64,000 nucleotides of DNA from Enterobacter wuhouensis (GCF_004331265.1 NZ_SJOO01000001.1:682001-746000); one strand, 5' to 3'; positions 1-8,998 are shown, counted from the first letter of the stretch. Made by a program: numbers and translations. Notes: generated by a model not told the origin, from the sequence alone.

Positions 1-10
1 GTAAAGTCAT
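1..10 (-). other. possible first codons of a divergent gene leaving the window
   Basis: On the minus strand an AAGGGA ribosome-binding-like sequence (about 17-22) precedes two in-frame ATG codons at 13 and 10, reading out of the left edge. This would put a gene divergent from the LysR gene, the usual layout for a LysR regulator and its target. Only three or four codons are inside the window, so no identity can be given. Confidence 0.3.
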
Positions 11-60
11 CATCTGTCCCTTCTCATGAATATTGCATAACTATTCAAACAATAAGTGAG

Positions 61-72
61 TTGTCGGGACAA
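61..72. promoter_or_regulatory. small inverted repeat upstream of the LysR gene
   Basis: TTGTC-GG-GACAA is a perfect 5-bp inverted repeat in the gap between the LysR gene and the presumed divergent gene to the left. It is a candidate operator half of a LysR-type promoter. Nothing beyond the symmetry and the position supports this. Confidence 0.25.
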
Positions 73-125
73 TCGAATTGTTGTCATAATAGCCATGACA
101 AAAATGCATAGCTGAGGTGTTTGAT

Positions 126-968
126 ATGTCGCGCCGTTCTCTTCCGCTCAATGCCATCGACGCATTTTTAATTACCGCGCGGCATCTGAACCTCACCCAC
201 GCCGCCAGAGAGCTGTGCCTGACGCAGGGCGCGGTAAGCCGGAAAATTGCCGCTCTGGAAGAATGGTTTGGCTTTCCGCTGTTTGAGCGCCACGCGCGCG
301 GCCTGCGCCTCTCTTCTCAGGGAAGCGCCCTGCTGCCGGAGCTGCAGTCCGCCTTTGAGCATCTGCTCAACGTCGCCGATCGGGCCCGTTCTCAGCAAAC
401 CGTCATCCGCCTGAAGGCCCCCACCTGCGCCATGCGCTGGCTGGTGCCGCGCCTTCTCGACGTCGAGCGCAAACAGCCGGAGCTGCAAATTGCGTTAACG
501 ACCACAACCGATCACAACGTCAACTTCAAAACCGAATCTTACGACGCGGCGATTGTTTTCGGCACCCATATGAGCGCGGGCGATCTCCTGTTTGAAGAAG
601 CATTAACGCCGGTGCTGAGCCCGCTGCGGGCAGGTTCAACCCCGGAGCAGCTTACTTTCCTCCACCCGACGCGGGATAAGACCGACTGGTCGCTGTGGCT
701 GGCAAAACAGGATGGCCCGACGTTTGCCATGCGCAAAAATCAACACTTCGACACCATGGACTTAGCCATTACCGCGGCGATACAGGGGTTAGGCATCGCC
801 ATCGTCGACGAAACGCTGGTGAAAGAGGATATCCGCGCCGGGCGCCTGACGCGCCCCTACCGAACGAGCATTAAAACCGGGGCAAGCTACAGGCTGGTAT
901 TTCGCGAATCGCCAGGCGCAGAGAATGGCCTGGCCGCGTTCCGTTCCTGTCTGCTTAATCAAGACTAA
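126..968 (+). CDS. LysR-family transcriptional regulator (GcvA-like)
   Basis: A 280-residue LysR-type regulator. The N-terminal winged helix-turn-helix spans about residues 8-65 (NLTHAARELCLTQGAVSRKI) and a periplasmic-binding-protein-like effector domain follows from about residue 90. I chose the ATG at 126 over an in-frame GTG at 117 because GAGG at 114-117 is spaced eight bases from it. The short effector domain and the PLNAIDAF start resemble the GcvA subgroup. Its effector is not predictable. It probably regulates a divergent gene left of the window. Its stop overlaps the convergent esterase gene by 14 bp. Confidence 0.85.
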   Translation: MSRRSLPLNAIDAFLITARHLNLTHAARELCLTQGAVSRKIAALEEWFGFPLFERHARGLRLSSQGSALLPELQSAFEHLLNVADRARSQQTVIRLKAPTCAMRWLVPRLLDVERKQPELQIALTTTTDHNVNFKTESYDAAIVFGTHMSAGDLLFEEALTPVLSPLRAGSTPEQLTFLHPTRDKTDWSLWLAKQDGPTFAMRKNQHFDTMDLAITAAIQGLGIAIVDETLVKEDIRAGRLTRPYRTSIKTGASYRLVFRESPGAENGLAAFRSCLLNQD

Positions 969-2460
969 CGTGATGCTTCATCACGCGCTTAAACAGGCTC
1001 ATCCGCGCGCGCATAAAGCGGTTTTCAAGCCGGAATCCTGCATGTTTATTCACGCCAATGCGCAACAGCACATCCCTGCCTTTGCGGCAGGCCGGCCAGT
1101 GCGTCGGGCCGGGTAAGCTGTCCCGACGTCCTGCCTCGCGCGCGAAACTCACCCAATAGTCCGCCACGCGGGCAGAAAACTGCAGGTCACGTTCGGTCAC
1201 GTAATGCCGAGAAGGTTCAACCTGGCCGAGGGTATCAAACGCATACGGCACCTCATTTCCGTGCCAGGCGCCGTTAGCGTAGGTGTCATGTTCCGCTTCC
1301 GCCACGTAGTCAAACCAGTAGCGCCAGCAAGGCGCGCCCGCGCGCTGCTGCGCCTGCATCACCACGTATCCCATCGTCGTAAAGGCCATATCACGGCACA
1401 CCTGCCTGCCCAGCTCCTCATCCCCCTTCACGCCCGGATAAAGCAGCCTGATCAGCCCCAGGCCAAAACGTCGTTCGCGGCGAAGCTTCTGGATTTGCCC
1501 GGCAAGATCGATGCCGAATACCGCCATCACGCTGGCCTCGTCGCTGTTTGAGCCAATCATTACCGGAACGGGATGCTGGCGCGCGGCAAAAAACACGTCG
1601 AGCATCGCCTCCGGCAGAACGCAATCACCGACAATGGGCGCAGGGGCAACGTTTAGCGGTGCCGTCAGGGGCCAGAACGCATCAGGAGGAATGGCGCGCA
1701 GCTGTTCGGCACTGGCGTTTTCCAGCCCAAAGTGCGCGGCCAGGGCTTCCCCTTTTATCAGCGCCTGCTGGCGCGGGGTATCCGGCAGGGTGTAGCCACT
1801 TTGCACTATTGCCTTATGGAAAAGCCCCTTCGCTAAAGGTGACGCCAGAAGTGACAGTACGCTCCGCGCGCCTGCGGATTCGCCAAACAGCGTAATGCTG
1901 TCAGGGTCGCCGCCAAAAGCGGCAATATTGTCCCTTACCCATTCCAGGGCAGCGATCTGATCGAGCAGTGCAAAGTTATGCACCACGCGGTCTTCCTCAC
2001 CCTCCAGCGCGGGATGGGCAAAGAAGCCAAGATGACCGAGGCGATAATTGAGCGTAACAACAACCACGTCGCGTTGTGCGAGGGCTTTACCGTTGTATGG
2101 AGGCAATCCACCCGCGCCGAGGGTAAAGCCCCCGCCGTGGAGCCAAACCATAACAGGAAGCGGCGCGGCGCGTTGCGCGGGTGACCAAACGTTGAGATAC
2201 AGACAATCTTCAGAGAACTGGCCGGGATCGCCACCGCCAAGCTCCTTGCAGTACTCGCTGCTTTGCCAGCTGGACGGCGAAAAGGCTGTCGCCGGGCGCA
2301 CGCCTTCCCAGCGTTCGGGCGGCCGTGGAGAACGCCAGCGCCAGTCGCCCACCGGCGGTGCGGCATAGGGAATACCGCACCACACGTTAATATCGCCATC
2401 GGTAAAACCAGTCAATGCACCCTGGCGCGTTTCAACCACAGGGGCGGAGGGATTTTGCAT
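955..2460 (-). CDS. type-B carboxylesterase (PnbA-like alpha/beta hydrolase)
   Basis: 501-residue carboxylesterase/lipase of the cholinesterase fold, hydrolysing carboxylic esters, probably in the cytoplasm because no signal peptide is seen. The oxyanion-hole motif HGGG is at 108-111. The nucleophile elbow GESAG places the catalytic Ser at 195, the acid is Glu308 in SNSDE, and the base is His400 in AWHGNE, so the triad is complete. The length is normal for bacterial type-B esterases such as PnbA. It is transcribed toward the LysR gene and overlaps its end. The downstream neighbour ydcJ is also on the minus strand, but 42 bp lie between them, so cotranscription is possible. The natural substrate is unknown. 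Confidence 0.88.
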   Translation of the reverse strand: MQNPSAPVVETRQGALTGFTDGDINVWCGIPYAAPPVGDWRWRSPRPPERWEGVRPATAFSPSSWQSSEYCKELGGGDPGQFSEDCLYLNVWSPAQRAAPLPVMVWLHGGGFTLGAGGLPPYNGKALAQRDVVVVTLNYRLGHLGFFAHPALEGEEDRVVHNFALLDQIAALEWVRDNIAAFGGDPDSITLFGESAGARSVLSLLASPLAKGLFHKAIVQSGYTLPDTPRQQALIKGEALAAHFGLENASAEQLRAIPPDAFWPLTAPLNVAPAPIVGDCVLPEAMLDVFFAARQHPVPVMIGSNSDEASVMAVFGIDLAGQIQKLRRERRFGLGLIRLLYPGVKGDEELGRQVCRDMAFTTMGYVVMQAQQRAGAPCWRYWFDYVAEAEHDTYANGAWHGNEVPYAFDTLGQVEPSRHYVTERDLQFSARVADYWVSFAREAGRRDSLPGPTHWPACRKGRDVLLRIGVNKHAGFRLENRFMRARMSLFKRVMKHHVSLD

Positions 2461-2502
2461 AACTACCTTCTTTTTCCATCACACCCCAGCAGAGTAACGA
2501 TT

Positions 2503-3846
2503 TCAGAGCAAACCGCAACGCTGTTTACTGCGCGTCTCAGCCTCCTGGTAGAGCGTAAACTCATCGTACACCGGACATCCCAGCGCCGTTTCGAACGCAT
2601 CCCGGCTGGCGTTGCCGTGGCTGCGCGCCTGCGTTTCGTTCCCAAGGTTGGACTGGAAAATGCCCGCCGCGCTGACGGGCAAGAAATCCTCGTAGGTAAT
2701 CGGCTGGGCGATCACCCAGCCCCGCTCAATCAGCGGCTGCGGGTCGTCCCCGGGACGAAACGCGTGCCGGTGCGCTTCCCCTGCCGGGGTCAGGCGATAG
2801 CGGAAATAGGCCAGCTCCTGGCGCCGCATTAACATTTCGCTGTCCGGGAAGTCGCTGAACGCCTCCCGCAAATGAAGCTGGTGCATCAGGTTGTCTTTGC
2901 CGGTTCCGGCCTGGCCGAGCAGCTTATCGTATAGCTGGCGCCCTTTCGGCGTAAGCGCGACGCCGCGCTGTTCAATTTCGCCAAACCGCGCCGTATGGGT
3001 GCCTTTATGCTCTCCGGCAAAGAGAACCGGCTCCTCCAGCGCTTTAAAGCTGGTCTGACGCAGCAGCACCGGCACCTCACGGCGCGGCGGGCCTTCAATC
3101 AGAATTTTCGGTTCAATTCCGTATTTAGGCATCAGCTCCTGCACCCGGTCGATATCCAGCGTGCGCGGCGTGAGATGGTTAATGTGGCAACCGGGGAAAC
3201 AGACCACGTCGGCAATCAGCCGATGTTCATTGCTCAGCGCCTGATAGGTGTCCCAGTCGACCGTCGCATGGCGGTGCCAGCGGAAAGTCTCTAGCGCTTC
3301 CTTCACAAACTCCCGAGCCTGCGGGTCGGTAAACTGCCCTTCCGCCTCGTGCAGTTCAATGAGCTCCAGGCAGCGCGGCGTAAAGATAGCGCGGCGAGAG
3401 AGGATCTTCGCGGCCCGCTCGCGCAGTGATGGATTTTCGATTAACTCAAGCCGCAGCAGCGACGTAAAAATGCGAAACGGATTGCGGCACAGCGCCGCAT
3501 CGTCAACGGGACGAAACGCCGTTGAGTGAACGGGGACGCCTGCCTGAGAGAGATCGTAATAGCTGACCGGATACATCCCCATAATGGCAAACATGCGGCG
3601 TAGGGTGGCAAGCTCACGCGCCGTACCAACGCGGATCGCGCCGTGGCGCTCGACGTTCAGCCGCGCAAGCTCATCGGCGTTCGCCAGTTGTTCATGTAAA
3701 TGTGGGTTGTTTTCGAGAACCGCCAGGTTCACATCCGCAACCAGTTCAAGCAAGGTGCCGTACTGCGGAACTTCCTGCTGGTACATCGCCGACATAGCCT
3801 GCGAAAAATGTTCCCGAATATCATCAGCCGTGATGGTGTTCGCCAT
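2503..3846 (-). CDS. ydcJ: YdcJ, VOC-type 2-oxoadipate dioxygenase/decarboxylase family (DUF1338)
   Basis: 447 residues, the length of E. coli YdcJ. The family includes HglS of Pseudomonas, a mononuclear-iron enzyme that converts 2-oxoadipate to D-2-hydroxyglutarate in lysine catabolism. The expected metal ligands are visible: His68 in VERHGAIR, His224 in INHLTPR and Glu290 in RFGEIEQRG, close to the HglS positions as I recall them. Whether enterobacterial YdcJ uses 2-oxoadipate in vivo is less certain. No other lysine-degradation gene is nearby. It may be cotranscribed with the esterase gene downstream of it on the minus strand. Confidence 0.88.
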   Translation of the reverse strand: MANTITADDIREHFSQAMSAMYQQEVPQYGTLLELVADVNLAVLENNPHLHEQLANADELARLNVERHGAIRVGTARELATLRRMFAIMGMYPVSYYDLSQAGVPVHSTAFRPVDDAALCRNPFRIFTSLLRLELIENPSLRERAAKILSRRAIFTPRCLELIELHEAEGQFTDPQAREFVKEALETFRWHRHATVDWDTYQALSNEHRLIADVVCFPGCHINHLTPRTLDIDRVQELMPKYGIEPKILIEGPPRREVPVLLRQTSFKALEEPVLFAGEHKGTHTARFGEIEQRGVALTPKGRQLYDKLLGQAGTGKDNLMHQLHLREAFSDFPDSEMLMRRQELAYFRYRLTPAGEAHRHAFRPGDDPQPLIERGWVIAQPITYEDFLPVSAAGIFQSNLGNETQARSHGNASRDAFETALGCPVYDEFTLYQEAETRSKQRCGLL

Positions 3847-4301
3847 GATGTCATGCCTCCAGTGAATACTACCTGGAGTGTAGAAAAGGCCGCTCCTTCC
3901 GGTGGGAAGAATTTAGGATTTGTGATCTTAAGACGTGAGTGGTTAAGCCGTGCGCGGCTATGCCACTTGTTCAGAACAAGAAAAATTAATCCAGGATTAA
4001 TCTGCATTTATCATCAAATTTTATTTCAATTGGCTTATATGAAGGATGTAAATATATGTTGTCGCATTAATAATGCGGTTACCCCCATTAAACACAACCG
4101 GTTACGTCGCTCCGTCAAAAATATATTACCTGCAAGCGAAGCGTTAATTACCCCCTTTTAGTTAGCCATAAACGCCAGATATCCAAATTATATTTGACTC
4201 AGCGCCACCAGCGTCTAGAGTTATTAATCGAACGACGAGTGATACGGATTATTTTCTTCGTATCTTACTGACATAACCAATATATGAATATGAGGTTTAA
4301 T
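3847..4301. other. 455-bp intergenic region between ydcJ and yciG
   Basis: This divergent intergenic space holds the promoters of ydcJ (leftward) and of the yciG stress cluster (rightward). The part from about 4000 to 4300 is distinctly AT-rich compared with the flanking genes. Open frames here run antisense into ydcJ and look non-coding. Apart from the candidate yciG promoter listed separately I see no RNA gene or repeat. Confidence 0.5.
4194..4221 (+). promoter_or_regulatory. candidate sigma-S type promoter of the yciG cluster
   Basis: TTGACT (4194-4199) and TAGAGT (4216-4221) are separated by 16 bp. The extended -10 TCTAGAGTTA fits the pattern C-T-A-n-n-n-T preferred by RpoS holoenzyme. 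In Salmonella katN and the yci genes are RpoS-dependent, so the position and the motif agree. The assignment rests on pattern only. Confidence 0.45.
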
Positions 4302-4487
4302 ATGGCAGAGCATCGTGGTGGTTCCGGTAATTTCGCTGAAGACCGTGATAAAGCATCAGAAGCTGGTAAGAAAGGTGGCCAGCACAGCGGTGGGAATTTT
4401 AAAAATGATCCCCAGCGCGCGTCAGAAGCCGGTAAAAAAGGTGGTCAGAACAGTCACGGCGGAGGCCGAAAATCTGACAATTCCTGA
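4302..4487 (+). CDS. yciG: YciG, KGG-repeat stress-induced small protein
   Basis: A 61-residue, Gly/Lys-rich hydrophilic protein with two copies of the KGG (stress-induced acidophilic) motif, A-S-E-A-G-K-K-G-G, at about 17-25 and 38-46. It is almost identical in layout to E. coli YciG. The start is the ATG at 4302, six bases after GAGG. In-frame upstream ATGs at 4284 and 4290 have no ribosome-binding site. It is the first gene of the yciG-yciF-yciE-katN cluster, expected to be induced in stationary phase. The molecular function is unknown. In Salmonella this cluster has been linked to RpoS-dependent stress. Confidence 0.9.
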   Translation: MAEHRGGSGNFAEDRDKASEAGKKGGQHSGGNFKNDPQRASEAGKKGGQNSHGGGRKSDNS

Positions 4488-4512
4488 TCGTATTTTATGA
4501 CCAGTGAGTATG

Positions 4513-4534
4513 CTGCGGGCCTCACGGCTCGCAG
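4513..4534 (+). terminator. hairpin between yciG and yciF (possible attenuator)
   Basis: CTGCGGGCC (4513-4521), loop TCAC, GGCTCGCAG (4526-4534) forms a 9-bp stem with one G-U pair. Only a weak U-rich stretch follows. It may partly terminate transcription or protect the 3' end of the yciG message. Confidence 0.35.
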
Positions 4535-4564
4535 TAACCTTTACCTGTTTAACCGGAGCGTAAT

Positions 4565-5062
4565 ATGAATATGAAAAGTATTGAAGACGTCTTTATCCAT
4601 CTCCTGTCCGACACCTACAGCGCGGAAAAACAGCTGACCCGCGCGTTAAGCAAGCTCTCCCGCGCCGCCTCCAGCGAACAACTCAGCGCCGCGTTCGCTG
4701 CGCACCTGGAAGAGACGCAGGGGCAAATTGAGCGTATTGACCAGATTGTTGAACAAGAGTCGGGGATCAAGCTCAAGCGTATGAAGTGTGTGGCAATGGA
4801 GGGTCTCATCGAAGAAGCAAACGAGGTCATTGAAAGCACGGAGAAAAATGAAGTGCGAGACGCGGCGTTAATTGCTGCAGCGCAAAAAGTCGAACATTAC
4901 GAAATTGCCAGCTACGGCACCCTTGCCACGTTAGCAGAACAGCTTGGCTATAAAAAAGCCGTCAAGCTTCTTGCCGAAACGCTGGAAGAAGAGAAAGAAA
5001 CCGATCTTAAATTAACCGATTTGGCCGTTGGCAATATTAATCAAAAGGCCCAAAAAGGTTAA
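4565..5062 (+). CDS. yciF: YciF, DUF892 ferritin-like stress protein
   Basis: 165 residues, matching E. coli YciF (166). It is a DUF892 four-helix ferritin-like protein with helices rich in Glu and His, such as EETQGQIERID and QKVEHYEIASYG, in positions that bind a di-iron site in the E. coli structure. The segment from about residue 75 to 130 is essentially invariant with E. coli as I recall it. The start MNMK is at 4565 after a purine-rich GGAG. Its function is unproven, probably oxidative or osmotic stress in the cytoplasm. It lies 77 bp after yciG and 58 bp before yciE. Confidence 0.92.
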   Translation: MNMKSIEDVFIHLLSDTYSAEKQLTRALSKLSRAASSEQLSAAFAAHLEETQGQIERIDQIVEQESGIKLKRMKCVAMEGLIEEANEVIESTEKNEVRDAALIAAAQKVEHYEIASYGTLATLAEQLGYKKAVKLLAETLEEEKETDLKLTDLAVGNINQKAQKG

Positions 5063-5120
5063 CCCAGGAAATAATGAGCATCAGCATTTAAATTATTTAA
5101 ATCACTCCCAGGAGTTTATT

Positions 5121-5627
5121 ATGAATCATGTAGAACACTACCATGATTGGCTGCGCGATGCCCATGCGATGGAAAAGCAAGCTGAATCCATGCTGGAATC
5201 GATGGCCAGCCGCATCGATAATTATCCTGACCTGCGCGCGCGTATTGAGCAGCACGTCAACGAGACAAAACGGCAAATTACATTGCTGGAAGAAATTCTC
5301 GATCGTAATGATATTTCTCGCTCTGTCTTGAAAGATTCCATGAGCAAAATGGCCGCTCTCGGTCAGTCCATTGGGGGGATGTTCCCTTCCGATGAGATCG
5401 TAAAAGGCTCGATCAGCGGCTACGTTTTCGAACAGTTTGAGATCGCCTGCTATACCTCCCTGCTGGCGGCGGCCAAAAAAGCGGGTGACACCGCCTCGGT
5501 GCCCGCTATCGAAACCATCCTCGCGGAAGAACGCGAAATGGCCGACTGGCTGATTCGCCACATTCCGCAGACAACGGAACAGTTCCTGCTGCGCTCTGAC
5601 GCGGACGGCGTTGAAGCGAAAAAATAA
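5121..5627 (+). CDS. yciE: YciE, DUF892 ferritin-like protein
   Basis: 168 residues, the second DUF892 protein of the cluster and a distant paralogue of YciF. The ATG at 5121 is preceded by AGGAG at 5110-5114. An upstream frame extension to 5028 overlaps yciF and is not used. It begins with the family's YHDWLRDAHAMEKQAESML helix and ends with EEREMADWLIRHIP. It lies 15 bp upstream of the katN start and is surely cotranscribed with it. The biochemical role is unknown. The pairing with a Mn catalase suggests handling of peroxide or metal. Confidence 0.9.
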   Translation: MNHVEHYHDWLRDAHAMEKQAESMLESMASRIDNYPDLRARIEQHVNETKRQITLLEEILDRNDISRSVLKDSMSKMAALGQSIGGMFPSDEIVKGSISGYVFEQFEIACYTSLLAAAKKAGDTASVPAIETILAEEREMADWLIRHIPQTTEQFLLRSDADGVEAKK

Positions 5628-5642
5628 CAAGAGGGAGTGTAT

Positions 5643-6515
5643 ATGTTCCGACACGTAAAACAGCTGCAGTATACGGTTCGCGTTGCCGAACCGAATCCGG
5701 GCCTGGCTAACCTTTTGCTGGAACAGTTTGGCGGGCCGCAGGGCGAGCTTGCCGCCGCCTGTCGTTACTTCACTCAGGGACTGAGCGATGACGATCCTGG
5801 CCGCAAAGATATGCTGATGGATATCGCTACCGAGGAGCTGAGCCACCTCGAAATTATCGGCACCCTGGTCGGTATGCTTAACAAAGGGGCCAAAGGCGAA
5901 CTGGCGGAAGGCGTTGAAAGCGAAGCAGAGCTGTATCGGTCCATGACCGAAAACGGTAACGACAGCCACATCACTTCGCTGCTTTACGGTGGCGGTACGC
6001 CGCTAACCAACTCGGCGGGCGTCCCCTGGACCGCGGCTTATATTGACACCATTGGTGAGCCGACCGCCGACCTGCGCTCTAACGTGGCGGCAGAAGCAAG
6101 AGCCAAGATCATCTATGAACGGCTGATTAACGTGACCGATGACCCCGGCGTTAAGGATGCGCTGGCGTTTCTGATGACGCGTGAGGCGGCGCATCAGCTC
6201 TCATTTGAGAAGGCGCTGCAGTCCATCCGCAATAATTTCCCCCCCGGAAAACTGCCGCCCATCCAGGAGTACACCAACAAGTACTACAATATGTCTGAAG
6301 GTGGAGAAGTCCGCGGAAGCTGGAACAGCGATAAGCACTTCGATTATGTGGAATCTCCCCAGCCAGCGGTCGACGGCGGTGATGGCAGTGCAAGCGTGAC
6401 GCTCACGAAAGAGCAAGCCACGTTGGTTAAGGCCATGTCTGCGCGCACAAAGTCCGATCCTAAAGCCGATCCGCTAACCGGCGCCGAGCTTGGCGCAGGG
6501 AAGAAAAAACCGTAA
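5643..6515 (+). CDS. katN: manganese catalase KatN
   Basis: A 290-residue non-haem di-manganese catalase (2 H2O2 to O2 and 2 H2O), cytoplasmic, the same size as Salmonella KatN. The metal-site residues expected from Lactobacillus catalase are present: Glu35 in PQGE, Glu65 and His68 in EELSH, Glu151 in AAEARAK and His184 in REAAHQ. The start is the ATG at 5643 directly after GAGGGAG. A GTG six bases earlier lies inside that site. The C-terminal tail from about 245 is low-complexity and ends in KKKP. E. coli K-12 has yciGFE but no katN, so this is the Salmonella-type layout. Confidence 0.93.
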   Translation: MFRHVKQLQYTVRVAEPNPGLANLLLEQFGGPQGELAAACRYFTQGLSDDDPGRKDMLMDIATEELSHLEIIGTLVGMLNKGAKGELAEGVESEAELYRSMTENGNDSHITSLLYGGGTPLTNSAGVPWTAAYIDTIGEPTADLRSNVAAEARAKIIYERLINVTDDPGVKDALAFLMTREAAHQLSFEKALQSIRNNFPPGKLPPIQEYTNKYYNMSEGGEVRGSWNSDKHFDYVESPQPAVDGGDGSASVTLTKEQATLVKAMSARTKSDPKADPLTGAELGAGKKKP

Positions 6516-6521
6516 TCGGTT

Positions 6522-6550
6522 TTGCCAGGCGGCCCAGCGCTGCCTGGCAA
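6522..6550 (+). terminator. hairpin between katN and cioA
   Basis: TTGCCAGGC (6522-6530) and GCCTGGCAA (6542-6550) form a perfect 9-bp stem around an 11-base loop. The following bases TTCTCG are a poor U-tract, so this is more likely partial termination or a processing site than a full stop. Confidence 0.4.
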
Positions 6551-6584
6551 TTCTCGTTAGCCCTCCGTTCCAGAGGTACGGCCC

Positions 6585-7988
6585 ATGTTCGAACTCGATG
6601 CATTTCATCTGGCCAGAATCCAGTTTGCCTTTACCGTCTCCTTTCATATCCTTTTTCCTGCCATCACCATCGGGCTCGCCAGCTATCTGGTGGTGCTCGA
6701 AGGCATGTGGCTGCGCACCAAAAACGACGTCTGGCGCTCGCTGTATCATTTCTGGCTCAAGATCTTTGCCGTTAACTTCGGCATGGGCGTGGTGTCAGGG
6801 CTGGTGATGGCCTACCAGTTTGGGACCAACTGGAGCGGTTTTTCTCAGTTCGCAGGCAGCATCACCGGACCGCTACTCACCTATGAGGTACTTACCGCCT
6901 TCTTCCTCGAAGCCGGTTTTTTAGGCGTGATGCTGTTCGGCTGGAACAAGGTCGGCCCGGGGCTACACTTCTTCGCGACCTGCATGGTGGCGCTGGGTAC
7001 CCTGATGTCTACCTTCTGGATCCTCGCCTCCAACAGCTGGATGCACACGCCGCAGGGCTTCAGCATACAGAACGGTCAGGTCATCCCCGAAGACTGGCTG
7101 GCCATCATCTTTAACCCCTCCTTCCCGTACCGGCTGATTCATATGTCGATTGCCGCGTTCCTCAGCAGCGCGCTGTTTGTGGGCGCATCGGGCGCGTGGC
7201 ACCTGCTGCGCGGTAACGACACCCCTGCCGTGCGCAAAATGTTCTCCATGGCAATGTGGATGGCGCTGCTGGTCGCCCCCATCCAGGCCGTGGTGGGCGA
7301 TATGCACGGCCTGAACACGCTGGAGCACCAGCCCGCCAAGATTGCGGCCATCGAAGGACACTGGGAGAACCCGCCAGGAGAAGCCACGCCGCTGCTGCTG
7401 TTTGGCGTGCCGGACATGGACGAAGAGCGTACCAAATACGGGCTTGAGATCCCCGCGCTCGGCAGCCTGATCCTGACGCATAGCCTGGATAAACAGGTGC
7501 CCGCCCTGAAGGATTTTCCGAAAGAAGATCGGCCTAACTCGCTCATCGTCTTCTGGTCGTTCCGCGTCATGGTCGGGATGGGGCTGCTGATGATTGCGCT
7601 CGGCGCGCTCAGCGTCTGGCTACGGTATCGGCACCGGCTGTACCACTCGCGCCCGTTCCACTGGTTTGCCCTGTGCATGGGGCCCGCCGGGCTGCTCGCG
7701 CTGCTGGCAGGCTGGGTGACTACCGAAGTGGGCCGTCAGCCGTGGGTGGTTTACGGCTACCTGCGCACGATAGACGCCGTATCGCTGCACAGCACGCTGC
7801 AGATGAGCATCAGCCTGCTGGCCTTTATCGTGGTCTACTGTTCGGTATTTGGCGTGGGCTATGTCTATCTCGTCCGGCTGATTAAGAAAGGGCCGCAGCC
7901 TGTCGGCACGCTGACCTCTAATACCTCGGGCACCCCTGCCCGTCCGCTGTCTGCCGCTGAATCTGTTCCTGAAGAGGAGAGAAGCTGA
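6585..7988 (+). CDS. cioA: cytochrome bd-type quinol oxidase subunit I, short Q-loop (CioA type)
   Basis: 467-residue membrane subunit that carries the haems and oxidises ubiquinol while reducing O2 to water. The haem ligands correspond to E. coli CydA: His21, His186 and Met329 (FRVMVG), with Glu101 and Glu109 in the oxygen site. Lys252 and Glu257 sit in the quinol loop (QPAKIAAIE). E. coli CydA and AppC are 515-522 residues. Here the Q-loop is short, as in the cyanide-insensitive CioA of Pseudomonas. The gene lies 69 bp after katN and overlaps cioB by one base (TGATG). The cytoplasmic tail after the last TM is Ser/Pro-rich. Confidence 0.9.
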   Translation: MFELDAFHLARIQFAFTVSFHILFPAITIGLASYLVVLEGMWLRTKNDVWRSLYHFWLKIFAVNFGMGVVSGLVMAYQFGTNWSGFSQFAGSITGPLLTYEVLTAFFLEAGFLGVMLFGWNKVGPGLHFFATCMVALGTLMSTFWILASNSWMHTPQGFSIQNGQVIPEDWLAIIFNPSFPYRLIHMSIAAFLSSALFVGASGAWHLLRGNDTPAVRKMFSMAMWMALLVAPIQAVVGDMHGLNTLEHQPAKIAAIEGHWENPPGEATPLLLFGVPDMDEERTKYGLEIPALGSLILTHSLDKQVPALKDFPKEDRPNSLIVFWSFRVMVGMGLLMIALGALSVWLRYRHRLYHSRPFHWFALCMGPAGLLALLAGWVTTEVGRQPWVVYGYLRTIDAVSLHSTLQMSISLLAFIVVYCSVFGVGYVYLVRLIKKGPQPVGTLTSNTSGTPARPLSAAESVPEEERS

Positions 7989-8998
7989 TGGGCGTTGATA
8001 TCTCGGTTATCTGGTTTGCGATCATCGTCTTTGCCACGCTGATGTACATCGTTATGGATGGCTTTGACCTCGGGATTGGGATGCTCTTCAGCTTTGTTGG
8101 CGATGCCAAAGAGCGCGACGTGATGGTGAACAGCGTCGCGCCGGTCTGGGACGGAAACGAAACCTGGCTGGTGCTCGGTGGCGCGGGGTTATTCGGCGCC
8201 TTTCCGCTGGCCTATGCGGTGATCGTGGATGCGCTGACCATTCCCCTTACCGCCATGCTGATTGGCCTGATCTTCCGCGGCGTGGCGTTTGAATTTCGCT
8301 TTAAGGCCACCCCGTCGCACCGCAAATTCTGGGACTACTCCTTTGCGGGCGGATCGCTGCTCGCCACCTTCAGCCAGGGCATCGTCGTGGGCGCAATGAT
8401 CAACGGCTTCGACGTGGAAGGCCGCCGCTTCGTGGGCTCATCGCTGGACTGGCTGACGCCGTTCAACCTGTTCTGCGGGCTGGGGCTGATCGTCGCCTAT
8501 ACCCTGCTGGCGACCACCTGGCTCATCATGAAAAGCGAAGGCGCGCTGCAAACCCGCATGCGCGAGCTGACCCGCCACGTGCTGCTGGCGCTGATGGTGG
8601 TCATCGCCGTGGTGAGCATCTGGACGCCGCTTGGCTGGCAGTACGTGGCCGACCGCTGGTTCACCCTGCCGAATTTCTTCTGGTTCCTGCCGGTCCCCAT
8701 TCTGGTGGCGGTGTTTAGCCTGCTGATCTGGCGGCTGACCCGCAATCCGAACAGCCATGCCCGCCCGTTCCTGCTGACGCTTGGTTTAATCTTTCTCGGC
8801 TTTAGCGGGCTGGGCATCAGCCTGTGGCCGCACATTATTCCGCCGCGCATTACCCTCTGGGAGGCCGCCGCACCGCCTGCCAGCCAGCTGTTTATGCTGG
8901 TCGGGACGCTGCTGATTATTCCGGTGATTCTGGTGTACACCGCCTGGAGCTACTATGTCTTCCGGGGCAAAGTGTCTGATACGGAAGGCTATCACTGA
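7988..8998 (+). CDS. cioB: cytochrome bd-type quinol oxidase subunit II (CioB type)
   Basis: 336 residues, the size of Pseudomonas CioB and shorter than E. coli CydB (379). It is a polytopic membrane protein with about eight hydrophobic segments. The conserved family features MDGFDLGIG (about 23-31) and WDGNETWLVLGG (about 54-65) are visible. It is translationally coupled to cioA by a one-base overlap. Only eight bases separate it from the next gene, so there is no room for a CydX-like small subunit. The position behind katN suggests an oxidase used under oxidative or stationary-phase stress. That role is inference. Confidence 0.9.
   Translation: MGVDISVIWFAIIVFATLMYIVMDGFDLGIGMLFSFVGDAKERDVMVNSVAPVWDGNETWLVLGGAGLFGAFPLAYAVIVDALTIPLTAMLIGLIFRGVAFEFRFKATPSHRKFWDYSFAGGSLLATFSQGIVVGAMINGFDVEGRRFVGSSLDWLTPFNLFCGLGLIVAYTLLATTWLIMKSEGALQTRMRELTRHVLLALMVVIAVVSIWTPLGWQYVADRWFTLPNFFWFLPVPILVAVFSLLIWRLTRNPNSHARPFLLTLGLIFLGFSGLGISLWPHIIPPRITLWEAAAPPASQLFMLVGTLLIIPVILVYTAWSYYVFRGKVSDTEGYH

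Noticed and set aside
3700..4161. 153-residue plus-strand frame antisense to ydcJ extending into the intergenic region
   Set aside because: Most of it overlaps the real ydcJ gene, and the rest is AT-rich promoter sequence with no homology that I recognise.
5097..5969. 290-residue frame on the minus strand opposite yciE and katN
   Set aside because: It is antisense to two clearly recognised genes, has no ribosome-binding site or recognisable domain, and its composition follows the sense codons.
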